From Taudactylus pleione (taxonomy: Eukaryota > Chordata > Amphibia > Anura > Myobatrachidae): 64,000 nt of DNA. Numbering within the stretch: position 1 is the stretch's first letter; each line of letters starts with the position of its first letter. Under the pieces are notes generated by a model that saw only the letters and a list, made by a program, of their open reading frames with translations, searched no databases and was not told the origin of the DNA. A program made the translations under genes and the position numbers. Positions 35,972-47,079 of this stretch are shown piece by piece. The stretch spans positions 310,001 to 374,000 of the forward strand of contig JAUIMM010000699.1 in assembly GCA_031769625.1 (NCBI GenBank), in the 5' to 3' direction.

Positions 35972-38092
35972 TTACTTTCTCTTTGCCTGTTGAGCAGACT
36001 CCTCCCCAGAGGAGCCTGTTCTTTTGCAGGTGATCCCAAAAGGAAGCACCCCATCAGACGGCAAGACAACCTCTTCCAAACCACCCACCACCACATCCAC
36101 ACCAACAGAAACCATTGAGGCCTCGGCCTCAACCTGCAGGCTACCGCGCCCACCAACACCCTTAGCCTCTGGGGAAGGACCCGGGTCCGGATCTGGAGGT
36201 TTTGGTATAGCTGTACCCTCAGACCGAGTCCCGGGAGGATGCATCTCCCCAGGAGCCACTAAAGGGTAAGAAGCATCTGGGGCCAACTCAGGGGTTTCTT
36301 CCACACACTCTACCTCCTCCGAAAACACCCCACTCTGCCCCTCTGCAGGCTTATCCACCACCACTGCCTTATCTCCTAGCTCCATCCCCGCTAAATCCCA
36401 CTCTGGGCTTTCAGTGCCCGATCTCTTCCCCGCTCCTCCAGCCTTGCCCTCCTTCGTCCTTTTCTTCCTCCTTTCCCTAGGCTGCGCTCCCGCTGCTGCC
36501 TCTCCAAAGGTTGACTTTTTCCCAACCTTTCTTCCCACGACTTTGTTGGGGACAAAGACAAGCTCCTCACCATCCCCCCTTACCACCTCCCCCTCCTCCT
36601 TCTCCTCTTCGTCCGAGGTATTAAAATAGAATCTATTAGATAGAGTGACCTTCTCTCCTGTATGCCTTAGCTTTTTTTTCCTCTTTTTCTTTCCCACCTC
36701 GACCACCGTAAAGGGAGCATCTTTCTCACCAGCATCTTTACCTGGTGCAATTTCACACCCAGTGGTACTGGCTGCAGGAACCTTGGTTTTTCCTACACCT
36801 TCCGGCTCACCCTCTCCTGGTCTCTCCCCATTCCTCTCCATTGCGGTTTCAAAGCCTGCATCCTCACCGCTCACCTGCCCGCTAGTCAAACCACCCCCCA
36901 CCTCTTCCTGCCTATCCCCCACAACAACTGTCACCCCTAAGCCTTCGTTGTGGGCTGCAGACGGGCAGCGGCTGTAAGGATGACCCACCTTTCCACAGAG
37001 GTTACACCTGACCTGCCTGCAATCTTTGGATATGTGCCCTAACCCACTGCACAGCGAGCACTTAATTGCCGTGCAGTCATTAGAAAAATGCCGGAAATCC
37101 CCACATTTGTGGCAGACCTTCGGCTGCCCAGGGTAAAATACCTGGATTTTGTCACGTCCTATAAAGGCTGCTGCCGGGATGTGCTTCACTTCAATGCCAA
37201 CCTGGTGTAACCTGACAAAAATGGAATAGGCACCACCCCATACACCTTTAGTGTAGTCAAACTTCTCCAAGTGGGGAGAAAGTACCACACAGTGTCGCGA
37301 GAGCCAGAATAGAATATCTGCCTCCGGCAATGACTCATTCCGGACAAGGATAGTCACCTTCGCCCTGTCCTGACGCGACACCACCAGAGACCTATACCTA
37401 CAATATGGCTCTATCCCCTTTTTCTCCTCCCACCTACCACTAAAGGCTTGCAGGCCCCTCAAGGACATGAAGCTAAGATCATAATCCGGAGTTCTCACCG
37501 GGTGAATGCAAGCGAACAAATCACCCGGCGAGAACCCCAGAGAAAAAACCATGCCCAGGAAGGCGGCCTTTCCAGGCGGCTCACCGCCTCCAACCCACTT
37601 CAATTGTACCACATTGCGCCTTTTAATAGGTGCCCCTCCACCACTTCTAATCATCGGGACAACCGGCGCCCTGCCCGATACAACATTGGCGTAAGAGGAG
37701 GGACCCGGTCTAGGCAGGGTCGAAGGGCCAGCTACGGGCAACGCTAAAGCGGGCACAGGACCCGAACCTACTCCCACACCAGAACCTTCACCAACATTCT
37801 CCCTCACCCCTGCCTGCCTGGCCAGATCAGCTTTTATTATGTCCACCGCTGCCAAGGACCTAGCAGGAACACTGATCCCCCCAAATATGGTGTCGACCAC
37901 TGCCAGCTGGCCCTTATCAAGGGCTGACCTATCCAGTCCAGGAAGTCCTTGTGCCATCTGTGGCACTGCTTTAGGTGTGATGACAGCAGACCTCTCCAAT
38001 GCCTCCACCTCCATGGCAATCGCCACCATCTGGGCTTCAGAGTCCCCAATTGTGGCCTCTCCAAAATGGCCGCCGCCACCAACTGGAGACAC
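35972..38092 (-). pseudogene. LINE copy 2 ORF1, C-terminal part: RRM-like region and three CCHC zinc knuckles
   Basis: Open frame continuing ORF1 after a frameshift; there is no good ATG at its left limit (the first possible start near 38092 is GTG). Counting from 38092, a conserved segment with QGLPGLDRS aligns with copy 1. The motif KRRNVVQLKW then runs on without a stop into the RRM-like block at about 181-320. Zinc knuckles follow at C327/C330/H335/C340, C345/C348/H353/C358 and C363/C366/H371/C376. A long acidic tail has basic patches (GKKKRKKKLR, ERRKKRTK) that could be nuclear localisation signals. Identity to copy 1 is about 75-80% in the RRM/knuckle block and low in the tail. Expected role: RNA-binding partner of ORF2. 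The stop is TAA. Confidence 0.85.
36965..37114 (-). other. triple CCHC zinc-knuckle region of copy 2 ORF1
   Basis: The three motifs are CHKCGDFRHFSNDC, CSLCSGLGHISKDC and CNLCGKVGHPYSRC. All twelve zinc ligands are present with the same four-residue spacers as copy 1. Confidence 0.93.
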
Positions 38093-39282
38093 ATTCGGCA
38101 GATAGTGCTTTCCACCGCCCTGGACTCCACAACAACATGGCCGCCGCCTGATGACGGCCCGACACGCTGCTGCACTTCCTCGGCAGGACCTCCCACTACA
38201 CCAATAGTAGTGTCGGGGCCTACAGGCACCCGGGGATGATACACCTCAGTGCCTCCACCACCGGTCAGCACCGGCCCTACCGACGCAGCCTTCGGGGGTG
38301 AGACCTGAGCCGCCGCATCGCAGGAAGCTATAGCGGTTGTCCCGGCAACGGCGTCAGCCGCTACCATGGGAACCGCCACGCCCCCCGCTCCAGCACAGCC
38401 CGGCTCTGCCCCCAGGAGAGACGCCTCCCCTTGCCCATACTCCGCAACCACCGGCGCCATCTTTGAAAGTCCTCCGGCCGCCTCCCCGCCGGGCGCCATC
38501 TTGGGACTCCTGGCCAATAAGACCGCCGCCTCGTCCTTCATACTTCCGTCACCGGCTCCACGGGAATCGGGCATCTCCGTCCCCGCTTCCTCCGGGCATC
38601 CAGCCACCTCCAGTTTCACGCCATCGGCCCCAGCAGCGCCCGGACCATCCACAGCCACACCAGTAGGAAGAACCGGAGCTCCCGCAGCCGCATCAGAGCC
38701 TGGTAAGCACTTTTTCTTGCCCTCCTCACGCAGCTGAGAGATTCTCCCTCTCAGCCTTTCCACCTTCTTTCCCAAATCCGCAATTTCACTGCTGAGAATG
38801 GGCTTCTGCCAACTTTTAGCACTCTGCCTTTTATTTTTCTTGGCTGAGATCCAGGCCTGAGCACGCCGGACCTCGCGCCTGAGTTCATCCGGCCCTAGGC
38901 CTAGAAACTCATCCTCTGTCTCATCACTCTCTGCCTCCGCTTCACTGCAGCTCCCCTGGCTCAGCACAGATTCACCGCTGGACAACCCCGCGTCCTGGTC
39001 CTGGCCATCGGCACAAAGAGCCTCCTCCTCACCGTCCAGACTGGTAAGCACCTTGCTCCCCAGGGTTACTTCACCCAGGGGACCAGCCTCCTCCGGTTTG
39101 GAGACTCCCTCCAACACCACCGGGCCCGCAAACACCAGGTCACCGCTGGCCTCTCTGGAGGAGAGCTGGGTTAATAGCACCACAGCCCTCCTCAGACCAG
39201 GATCGCTAGGCCCACCACCAGGCCCTCCTCCAGGACCAGAAGCCTGGGGATCGCCATCATCCTCCTCCCCAGGAGGGTCCAT
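37837..39282 (-). pseudogene. LINE copy 2 ORF1, N-terminal part, runs out of frame near its end
   Basis: N-terminal ORF1 frame. The first ATG is at 39282 (context AGGATGG, as in copy 1). The open frame extends upstream to about 39324, but only through a TTG. The product starts MDPPGEEDDGDP and is Gly/Pro/Glu-rich. It then has an acidic stretch (ESDETEDEF) and a Lys/Arg/Glu/Leu-rich segment with heptad character (KKVERLRGRISQLREE), a probable coiled coil. There is no poly-alanine tract. The last roughly 85 codons before the stop at 37837 (rich in Trp, His and Arg) look like out-of-frame translation. Over the same stretch the overlapping frame recovers similarity to copy 1, placing a net -1 shift at about 38050-38150. 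Intact ORF1 would be about 1104 codons. Confidence 0.8.
38050..38150 (-). other. frameshift interval in copy 2 ORF1
   Basis: Upstream codons follow the frame of ATG 39282; downstream codons with similarity to copy 1 ORF1 (QGLPGLDRS and onward) lie in the -1 frame. The ORF1 span 39282-35972 is 3311 nt, not a multiple of three. I cannot place the lost or gained base exactly because ORF1 of the two copies aligns poorly here. Confidence 0.75.
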
Positions 39283-39375
39283 CCTCTGCTGGGGGAAACG
39301 CTCAGGAGAGACCACTGGCTTCAAATACTACCAGAGGCCTGGGAGCTCTGAAATGGGTGACCTCTCGCCGAGGGA
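39283..39375 (-). other. 5'UTR of LINE copy 2 (93 nt)
   Basis: From the satellite junction to ATG 39282. It shares AGGCCTCTGG and AGAGGTC-type blocks with copy 1, and its length differs by only 2 nt. The first bases in sense orientation (TCCCTCGGCGAGAGG) differ from those of copy 1, which may reflect untemplated bases added at the 5' junction. Confidence 0.7.
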
Positions 39376-39390
39376 TTCAACACATCCAGT
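39368..39390 (+). other. 5' junction of LINE copy 2 with satellite
   Basis: Element CCGAGGGA meets satellite TTCAACACATCCAGTG at 39376. Compared with an intact monomer, CTTGGTC between GTGGGT and TTCAAC is absent, giving a 7-bp target deletion. The first base of the satellite is uncertain by one, because ATTCAAC also occurs in some monomers. Confidence 0.85.
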
Positions 39391-42300
39391 GAAATTTTGA
39401 GCTGTCTGTGTTTGCTACAAGAGGAGATATCACAAAGTATGTGCTTTTGTTGTTTCCATTGCTTTCAATGCATTTTGGCCAAAAACGACCATTTGCTGTT
39501 TTCTCTAAAATGCGACATGGGAGAAAAACCATTTCACATCTCATTTGTGGGTCTTGGTCTTCAACACATTCGGTGAAATTTTGAGCTGTCTGTGTTTGCT
39601 ACAAGAGGAGATATCACAAAGTATGCGCTTTTGTTGTTTTCATTGCTTTCAATGCATTTTGGCCTAAAACGAGGATTTGCTGTTTTCTCTTAAACGCAAC
39701 ATGGGAGAAAAACCATTTCACATCACATTTGTGGGTCTTGTTCTTCAAAACATTCGGTGAAATTTTGAGCTGTCTGTGTGTGCTAAAAGAGGAGATATCA
39801 CAAACTATGCGCTTTTGTTGTTTCCATTGCTTTCAATACATTTTGGCCTAAAACGAGTATTTGCTGTTTTCTCTTAAATACAACATGGGAGAAAAACCAT
39901 TTCACATCACATTTGTGGGTCTTGTTCTTCAACACATTCGGTGAAATTTTGAGCTGTCTGTTTGCTACAAGAGGAGATATCACAAAGTATGCGCTTTTGT
40001 TGTTTTCATTGCTTTCAATGCATTTTGGCCTAAAACAACCATTTGCTGTTTTCTCTTAAATGCAACATGGGAGAAAAACCTTTTCACATAACATTTGTGG
40101 GTCTTGTTCTTCAACATATTCGGTGAAATTTTGAGCTGTCTGTGTTTGCTACAAGAGGAGATATCACAAAGTATGCGCTTTTGTTGTTTCCATTGCTTTC
40201 AATGCATTTTGGCCTAAAACGAGCATTTGCTGTTTTTTCTTAAACGCAACATGGGAGAAAAACCATTTCACATCACATTTGTGGGTCTTGGTCTTCAACA
40301 CATTTGGTGAAATTTTGAGCTGTCTGTTTTTGCTATTAGAGGAGATATCACAAAGAATGCGCTTCTGTTGTTTCCATTTCTTTCAATGCGTTTTGGCCTA
40401 AAACGAGCATTTGCTGTTTTCTCTTAAATACAACATGGGAGAAAAACCATTTCACATCACATTTGTGGGTCTTATTCTTCAACACATTTGGTGAAATTTT
40501 GAGCTGTCTGTGTTTGCTAAAAGAGGAGATATCACAAAGTATGTGCTTTTGTTGTTTCCATTGCTTTCAATGCATTTTGGCCTAAAATGAGCATTCGATG
40601 TTTATTCTTAAATGCAATATGGGAGAAAAACCATTTCACATCACATTTGTGGGTCTTGGTCTTCAACACATTTGGTGAAATTTTGAGCTGTCTATGTTTG
40701 CTACAAGAGGAGATATCACAAAGTATGCGCTTTTGTTGTTTTCATTGCTTTCAATACATTTTGGCCTAAAACGAGCATTTGCTGTTTTCTCTTAAATACA
40801 ACATGGGAGAAAAACCATTTCACATCACATTTGTGGGTCTTGGTCTTCAACACATTTGGTGAAATTTTGAGCTGTCTGTGTTTGCTACAAGAGGAGATAT
40901 CACAAAGTGTGCGCTTTTGTTGTTTCCATTGCTTTCAATGCATTTTGGCCTAAAATGAGCATTTGCTGTTTTTTCTTAAATGCAACATGGGAGAAAAACC
41001 ATTTCACATCACATTTGTGGGTCTTGGTCTTCAACACATTTGGTGAAATTTTGAGCTGTCTGTGTTTGCTACAAGAGGAGATATCACAACTATGCGCTTT
41101 TGTTGTTTCCATTGCTTTCAATGCGTTTTGGCTTAAAACGAGCATTTGCTGTTTTCTCTTAAACGCAACATGGGAGAAAAACCATTTCTCATCACATTTG
41201 TGGGTCTTAATCTTCAACACATTTGGTGAAATTTTGAGCTGTCTGTGTTTGCTAAAAGAGGAGATAGAACAAAGTATGCGCTTTTGTTGTTTCCATTGCT
41301 TTCAATGTATTTTGGCCTAAAACGTGCATTTGCTGTTTTCTCTTAAACGCAGCATGGGAGAAAAAACATTTCACATCACTTTTGTGGGTCTTGGTCTTCA
41401 ACACATTTGGTGAAATTTTGAGATGTCTGTGTTTGCTACAAGAGGAGATATCACAAAGTATGTGCTTTTGTTGTTTCCATTGCTTTCAATGCATTTTGGC
41501 CAAAAACGACCATTTGCTGTTTTCTCTAAAATGCGACATGGGAGAAAAACCATTTCACATCTCATTTGTGGGTCTTGGTCTTCAACACATTCGGTGAAAT
41601 TTTGAGCTGTCTGTGTTTGCTACAAGAGGAGATATCACAAAGTATGCGCTTTTGTTGTTTTCATTGCTTTCAATGCATTTTGGCCTAAAACGAGGATTTG
41701 CTGTTTTCTCTTAAACGCAACATGGGAGAAAAACCATTTCACATCACATTTGTGGGTCTTGTACTTCAAAACATTCGGTGAAATTTTGAGCTGTCTGTGT
41801 GTGCTAAAAGAGGAGATATCACAAACTATGCGCTTTTGTTGTTTCCATTGCTTTCAATACATTTTGGCCTAAAACGAGTATTTGCTGTTTTCTCTTAAAT
41901 ACAACATGGGAGAAAAACCATTTCACATCACATTTGTGGGTCTTGTTCTTCAACACATTCGGTGAAATTTTGAGCTGTCTGTTTGCTACAAGAGGAGATA
42001 TCACAAAGTATGCGCTTTTGTTTTTTTCATTGCTTTCAATGCATTTTGGCCTAAAACAACCATTTGCTGTTTTCTCTTAAATGCAACATGGGAGAAAAAC
42101 CTTTTCACATAACATTTGTGGGTCTTGTTCTTCAACATATTCGGTGAAATTTTGAGCTGTCTGTGTTTGCTACAAGAGGAGATATCACAAAGTATGCGCT
42201 TTTGTTGTTTCCATTGCTTTCAATGCATTTTGGCCTAAAACGAGCATTTGCTGTTTTTTCTTAAACGCAACATGGGAGAAAAACCATTTCACATCACATT

Positions 42301-44159
42301 TGTGGGTCTTGGTCTTCAACACATTTGGTGAAATTTTGAGCTGTCTGTTTTTGCTATTAGAGGAGATATCACAAAGAATGCGCTTCTGTTGTTTCCATTT
42401 CTTTCAATGCGTTTTGGCCTAAAACGAGCATTTGCTGTTTTCTCTTAAATACAACATGGGAGAAAAACCATTTCACATCACATTTGTGGGTCTTGTTCTT
42501 CAACACATTTGGTGAAATTTTGAGCTGTCTGTGTTTGCTACAAGAGGAGATATCACAAAGTATGCGCTTTTGTTGTTTCCATTGCTTTCAATGCATTTTG
42601 GCCTAAAATGAGCATTCGATGTTTTTTCTTAAATGCAATATGGGAGAAAAACCATTTCACATCACATTTGTGGGTCTTGGTCTTCAACACATTTGGTGAA
42701 ATTTTGAGCTGTCTATGTTTGCTACAAGAGGAGATATCACAAAGTATGCGCTTTTGTTGTTTTCATTGCTTTCAATACATTTTGGCCTAAAACGAGCATT
42801 TGCTGTTTTCTCTTAAATACAACATGGGAGAAAAACCATTTCACATCACATTTGTGGGTCTTGGTCTTCAACACATTTGGTGAAATTTTGAGCTGTCTGT
42901 GTTTGCTACAAGAGGAGATATCACAAAGTATGCGCTTTTGTTGTTTCCATTGCTTTCAATGCATTTTGGCCTAAAATGAGCATTTGCTGTTTTTTCTTAA
43001 TCGCAATATGGGAGAAAAACCATTTCACATCACATTTGTGGGTCTTGGTCTTCAACACATTTGGTGAAATTTTGAGCTGTCTGTGTTTGCTACAAGAGGA
43101 GATATCACAAAGTGTGCGCTTTTGTTGTTTCCATTGCTTTCAATGCATTTTGGCCTAAAATGAGCATTTGCTGTTTTTTCTTAAATGCAACATGGGAGAA
43201 AAACCATTTCACATCACATTTGTGGGTCTTGGTCTTCAACACATTTGGTGAAATTTTGAGCTGTCTGTGTTTGCTACAAGAGGAGATATCACAACTATGC
43301 GCTTTTGTTGTTTCCATTGCTTTCAATGCGTTTTGGCTTAAAACGAGGATTTGCTGTTTTCTCTTAAACGCAACATGGGAGAAAAACCATTTCACATCAC
43401 ATTTGTGGGTCTTGTTCTTCAAAACATTCGGTGAAATTTTGAGCTGTCTGTGTGTGCTAAAAGAGGAGATATCACAAACTATGCGCTTTTGTTGTTTCCA
43501 TTGCTTTCAATACATTTTGGCCTAAAACGAGTATTTGCTGTTTTCGTTTAAATACAACATGGGAGAAAAACCATTTCACATCACATTTGTGGGTCTTGTT
43601 CTTCAACACATTCGGTGAAATTTTGAGCTGTCTGTTTGCTACAAGAGGAGATATCACAAAGTATGCGCTTTTGTTGTTTTCATTGCTTTCAATGCATTTT
43701 GGCCTAAAACAACCATTTGCTGTTTTCTCTTAAATGCAACATGGGAGAAAAACCTTTTCACATAACATTTGTGGGTCTTGTTCTTCAACACATTCGGTGA
43801 AATTTTGAGCTGTCTGTTTTTGCTACAATAGGAGATATCACAAAGTATGCGCTTTTGTTGTTTCCATTGCTTTCAATGCATTTTGACCTAAAACAAGCAT
43901 TTGTTGTTTTCTCTTCAATGCAACATGGGAGAAAAACCATTTCACATCACATTTGTGGGTCTTGTTCTTCAACACATTTGGTGAAATTTTGAGCTGTCTG
44001 TGTTTGCTACAAGAGGAGATATCACAAAGTATGCGCTTTTGTTGTTTCCATTGCTTTCAATGCATTTTGGCCTAAAATGAGCATTTGATGTTTTTTCTTA
44101 AACGCAATATGGGAGAAAAACCATTTCATATCACATTTGTGGGTCTTGGTCTTCAACAC

Positions 44160-44500
44160 ATTTTTTAACATTTTGAGCTGTCTGTGTTTGCTACAAGAGG
44201 AGATATCACAAAGTATGCGCTTTTGTTGTTTCCATTGCTTTCAATGCGTTTTGGCCTAAAACGAGCATTTGCTGTTTTCTCTTAAACGCAACATGGGAGA
44301 AAAACCATTTCACATCACTTTTGTGGGTCTTGGTCTTCAACACATTTGGTGTAATTTTGAGATGTCTGTGTTTGCTACAAGAGGAGATATCACAAAGTAT
44401 GTGCTTTTGTTGTTTCCATTGCTTTCAATGCATTTTGGCCAAAAACGACCATTTGCTGTTTTCTCTAAAATGCGACATGGGAGAAAAACCATTTCACATC
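44160..44500. repeat. empty copy of the LINE insertion site (M1/M2 monomer pair)
   Basis: The left monomer has ACATTTTTTAACATTTTGAG and CACTTTTGTGGGT, matching the left flank of LINE copy 2. The right monomer has GTATGTGC and GGCCAAAAACGACC, matching the right flank. The site is uninterrupted here: GTGGGT (ending 44328), CTTGGTC (44329-44335), TTCAACAC (from 44336). Equivalent unoccupied pairs are near 8800, 41390, 54615 and 63065. Confidence 0.85.
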
Positions 44501-47079
44501 TCATTTGTGGGTCTTGGTCTTCAACACATTCGGTGAAATTTTGAGCTGTCTGTGTTTGCTACAAGAGGAGATATCACAAAGTATGCGCTTTTGTTGTTTC
44601 CATTGCTTTCAATGCATTTTGGCCTAAAATGAGCATTTGATGTTTTTTCTTAATCGCAATATGGGAGAAAAACCATTTCACATCACATTTGTGGGTCTTG
44701 GTCTTCAACACATTTGGTGAAATTTTGAGCTGTCTGTGTTTGCTACAAGAGGAGATATCACAAACTATGCGCTTTTGTTGTTTCCATTGCTTTCAATGCG
44801 TTTTGGCTTAAAACGAGCATTTGCTGTTTTCTCTTAAACGCAACATGGGAGAAAAACCATTTCTCATCACATTTGTGGGTCTTAATCTTCAACACATTTG
44901 GTGAAATTTTGAGCTGTCTGTGTTTGCTAAAAGAGGAGATATAACAAAGTATGCGCTTTTGTTGTTTCCATTGCTTTCAATGTATTTTGGCCTAAAACGT
45001 GCATTTGCTGTTTTCTCTTAAACGCAACATGGGAGAAAAACTATTTCACATCACATTTGTGGCTCTTGGTCTTCAACACATTTGGTGAAATTTTGAGATG
45101 TCTGTGTTTGCTACAAGAGGAGATATCATAAAGTATGCGCTTTTGTTGTTTTCATTGCTTTCAATGCATTTTGGCCTAAAACGAGGATTTGCTGTTTTCT
45201 CTTAAACGCAACATGGGAGAAAAACCATTTCACATCACATTTGTGGGTCTTGTTCTTCAAAACATTCGGTGAAATTTTGAGCTGTCTGTGTGTGCTAAAA
45301 GAGGAGATATCACAAACTATGTGCTTTTGTTGTTTCCATTGCTTTCAATGCATTTTGGCCTAATACGATCATTTGCTGTTTTTTCTTAAATGAAACATGG
45401 GAGAAAAACCATTTCACATCACATTTGTGGGTCTTGGTCTTCATCACATTCGGTGAAATTTTGAGCTGTCGGTGTTTGCTACAAGAGGAGATATCACAAA
45501 GTATGCGCTTTTGTTGTTTCCATTGCTTTCAATGCGTTTTGGCCTAAAACAAGCATTTGCTGTTTTCTCTTAAATACAACATGGGAGAAAAACCATTTCA
45601 CATCACATTTGTGGGTCTTATTCTTCAACACATTCGGTGAAATTTTGAGCTGTCTGTTTGCTACAAGAGGAGATATCACAAAGTATGCACTTTTGTTGTT
45701 TTCATTGCTTTCAATGCATTTTGGCCTAAAACAACCATTTGCTGTTTTCTCTTAAATGCAACATGGGAGAAAAACCTTTTCACATCACATTTGTGGGTCT
45801 TGTTCTTCAACACATTCGGTGAAATTTTGAGCTGTCTGTTTTTGCTACAAGAGGAGATATCACAAAGTATGCGCTTTTGTTGTTTCCATTGCTTTCAAAT
45901 GCATTTTGACATAAAACGAGCATTTGCTGTTTTCTCTTATTCGCAACATGGGAGAAAAACCATTTCACATCACATTTGTGGGTCTTGTTCTTCAACACAT
46001 TCGGTGAAATTTTGAGCTGTCTGTGTTTGCTACAAGAGGCGATATCACAAACTATGCGCTGTTGTTGGTTCCATTGCTTTCAATGCATTTTGGCCTAAAA
46101 TGCGCATTTGATGTTTTTTCTTAAATGCAATATGGGAGAAAAACCATTTCACATCACATTTGTGGGTCTTGGTCTTCAACACATTTGGTGAAATTTTGAG
46201 CTGTCTGTGTTTGCTACAAGAGGAGATATCACAAAGTATGCGCTTTTGTTGTTTTCATTGCTTTCAATACATTTTGGCCTAAAACGAGCATTTGCTGTTT
46301 TCTCTTAAATACAACATGGGAGAAAAACCATTTCACATCAAATTTGTGGGTCTTGGTCTTCAACACATTTGGTGAAATTTAGAGCTGTCTGTGTTTGCTA
46401 CAAGAGGAGATATCACAAAGTATGCGCTTTTGTTGTTTCCATTGCTTTCAATGCATTTTGGCCTAAAATGAGCATTTGCTGTTTTTTCTTAAATTCAACA
46501 TGGGAGAAAACCATTTCACATCACATTTGTGGGTCTTGGTCTTCAACACATTTGTTGAAATTTTGAGATGTCTGTGTTAGCTACAAGAGGAGATATCACA
46601 AAGTATGCGCTTTTGTTGTTTTCTTTGCTTTCAATGCATTTTGGCCTAAAATGAGCATTTGCTGTTTTCTCTTAAATGCAACATGGTAGAAAAACCATTT
46701 CACATCACATTTGTGGGTCTTGGTCTTCAACACATTCGGTGAAATTTTGAGCTGTCTGTGTTTGCTACAAGAGGAGATATCACAAACTATGCGCTTTTGT
46801 TGTTTCCATTGCTTTCAATACATTTTGGCCTAAAATGAGCATTTGCTGTTTTCTCTTAAACGCAACATGGGAGAAAAACCATTTCACATCACATTTGTGG
46901 GTCTTGTTCTTCAACACATTCAGTGAAATTTTGAGCTGTCTGTTTGCTACAAGAGGAGATTTTCACAAAGTATGCGCTTTTGTTGTTTCCATTGCTTTCA
47001 ATGCATTTTGGCCTAAAACGAGCATTTGCTGTTTTTTCTTAAATGCAACATGGGAGAAAAACCATTTCACATCACATTT

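Larger units (their letters stand above)
32140..39375 (-). mobile_element. LINE copy 2: complete 7236-bp Tx1-like non-LTR retrotransposon in satellite
   Basis: Reads leftward, flanked on both sides by satellite. In sense order it has a 93-nt 5'UTR, ORF1 (39282-35972, with one frameshift), a 30-nt gap, an intact ORF2 (35941-32564) and a 424-nt 3'UTR ending ATAAAAAAGCATT. The satellite breaks after GTGGGT (32139) and resumes at TTCAACACAT (39376). The intervening 7 bases of an intact monomer (CTTGGTC) are missing, and there is no target-site duplication. There is no poly(A) tail at the 3' end. It belongs to the same family as copy 1, with near-identical ORF2 but diverged ORF1 and UTRs, so the two look like separate subfamilies. 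Confidence 0.95.

Noticed and set aside
35809..36159. 116-codon frame over the ORF1/ORF2 junction of copy 2
   Set aside because: It is out of frame with both ORFs and covered by their conservation. Only the ATG context is noted as a finding; no separate protein is supported.
1..39375. Retroviral or LTR-element origin of the two mobile elements
   Set aside because: There are no LTRs, protease, RNase H/integrase or envelope. The APE endonuclease upstream of the reverse transcriptase and the integration footprint indicate a non-LTR retrotransposon.
44269..44544. MGEKPFH-type peptide from the satellite, resembling a C2H2 zinc-finger linker (TGEKPF)
   Set aside because: No C-x2-C or H-x3-H partners occur around it, and the period is 184 bp, not the 84 bp of zinc-finger repeats. 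The match is one short string in one frame.
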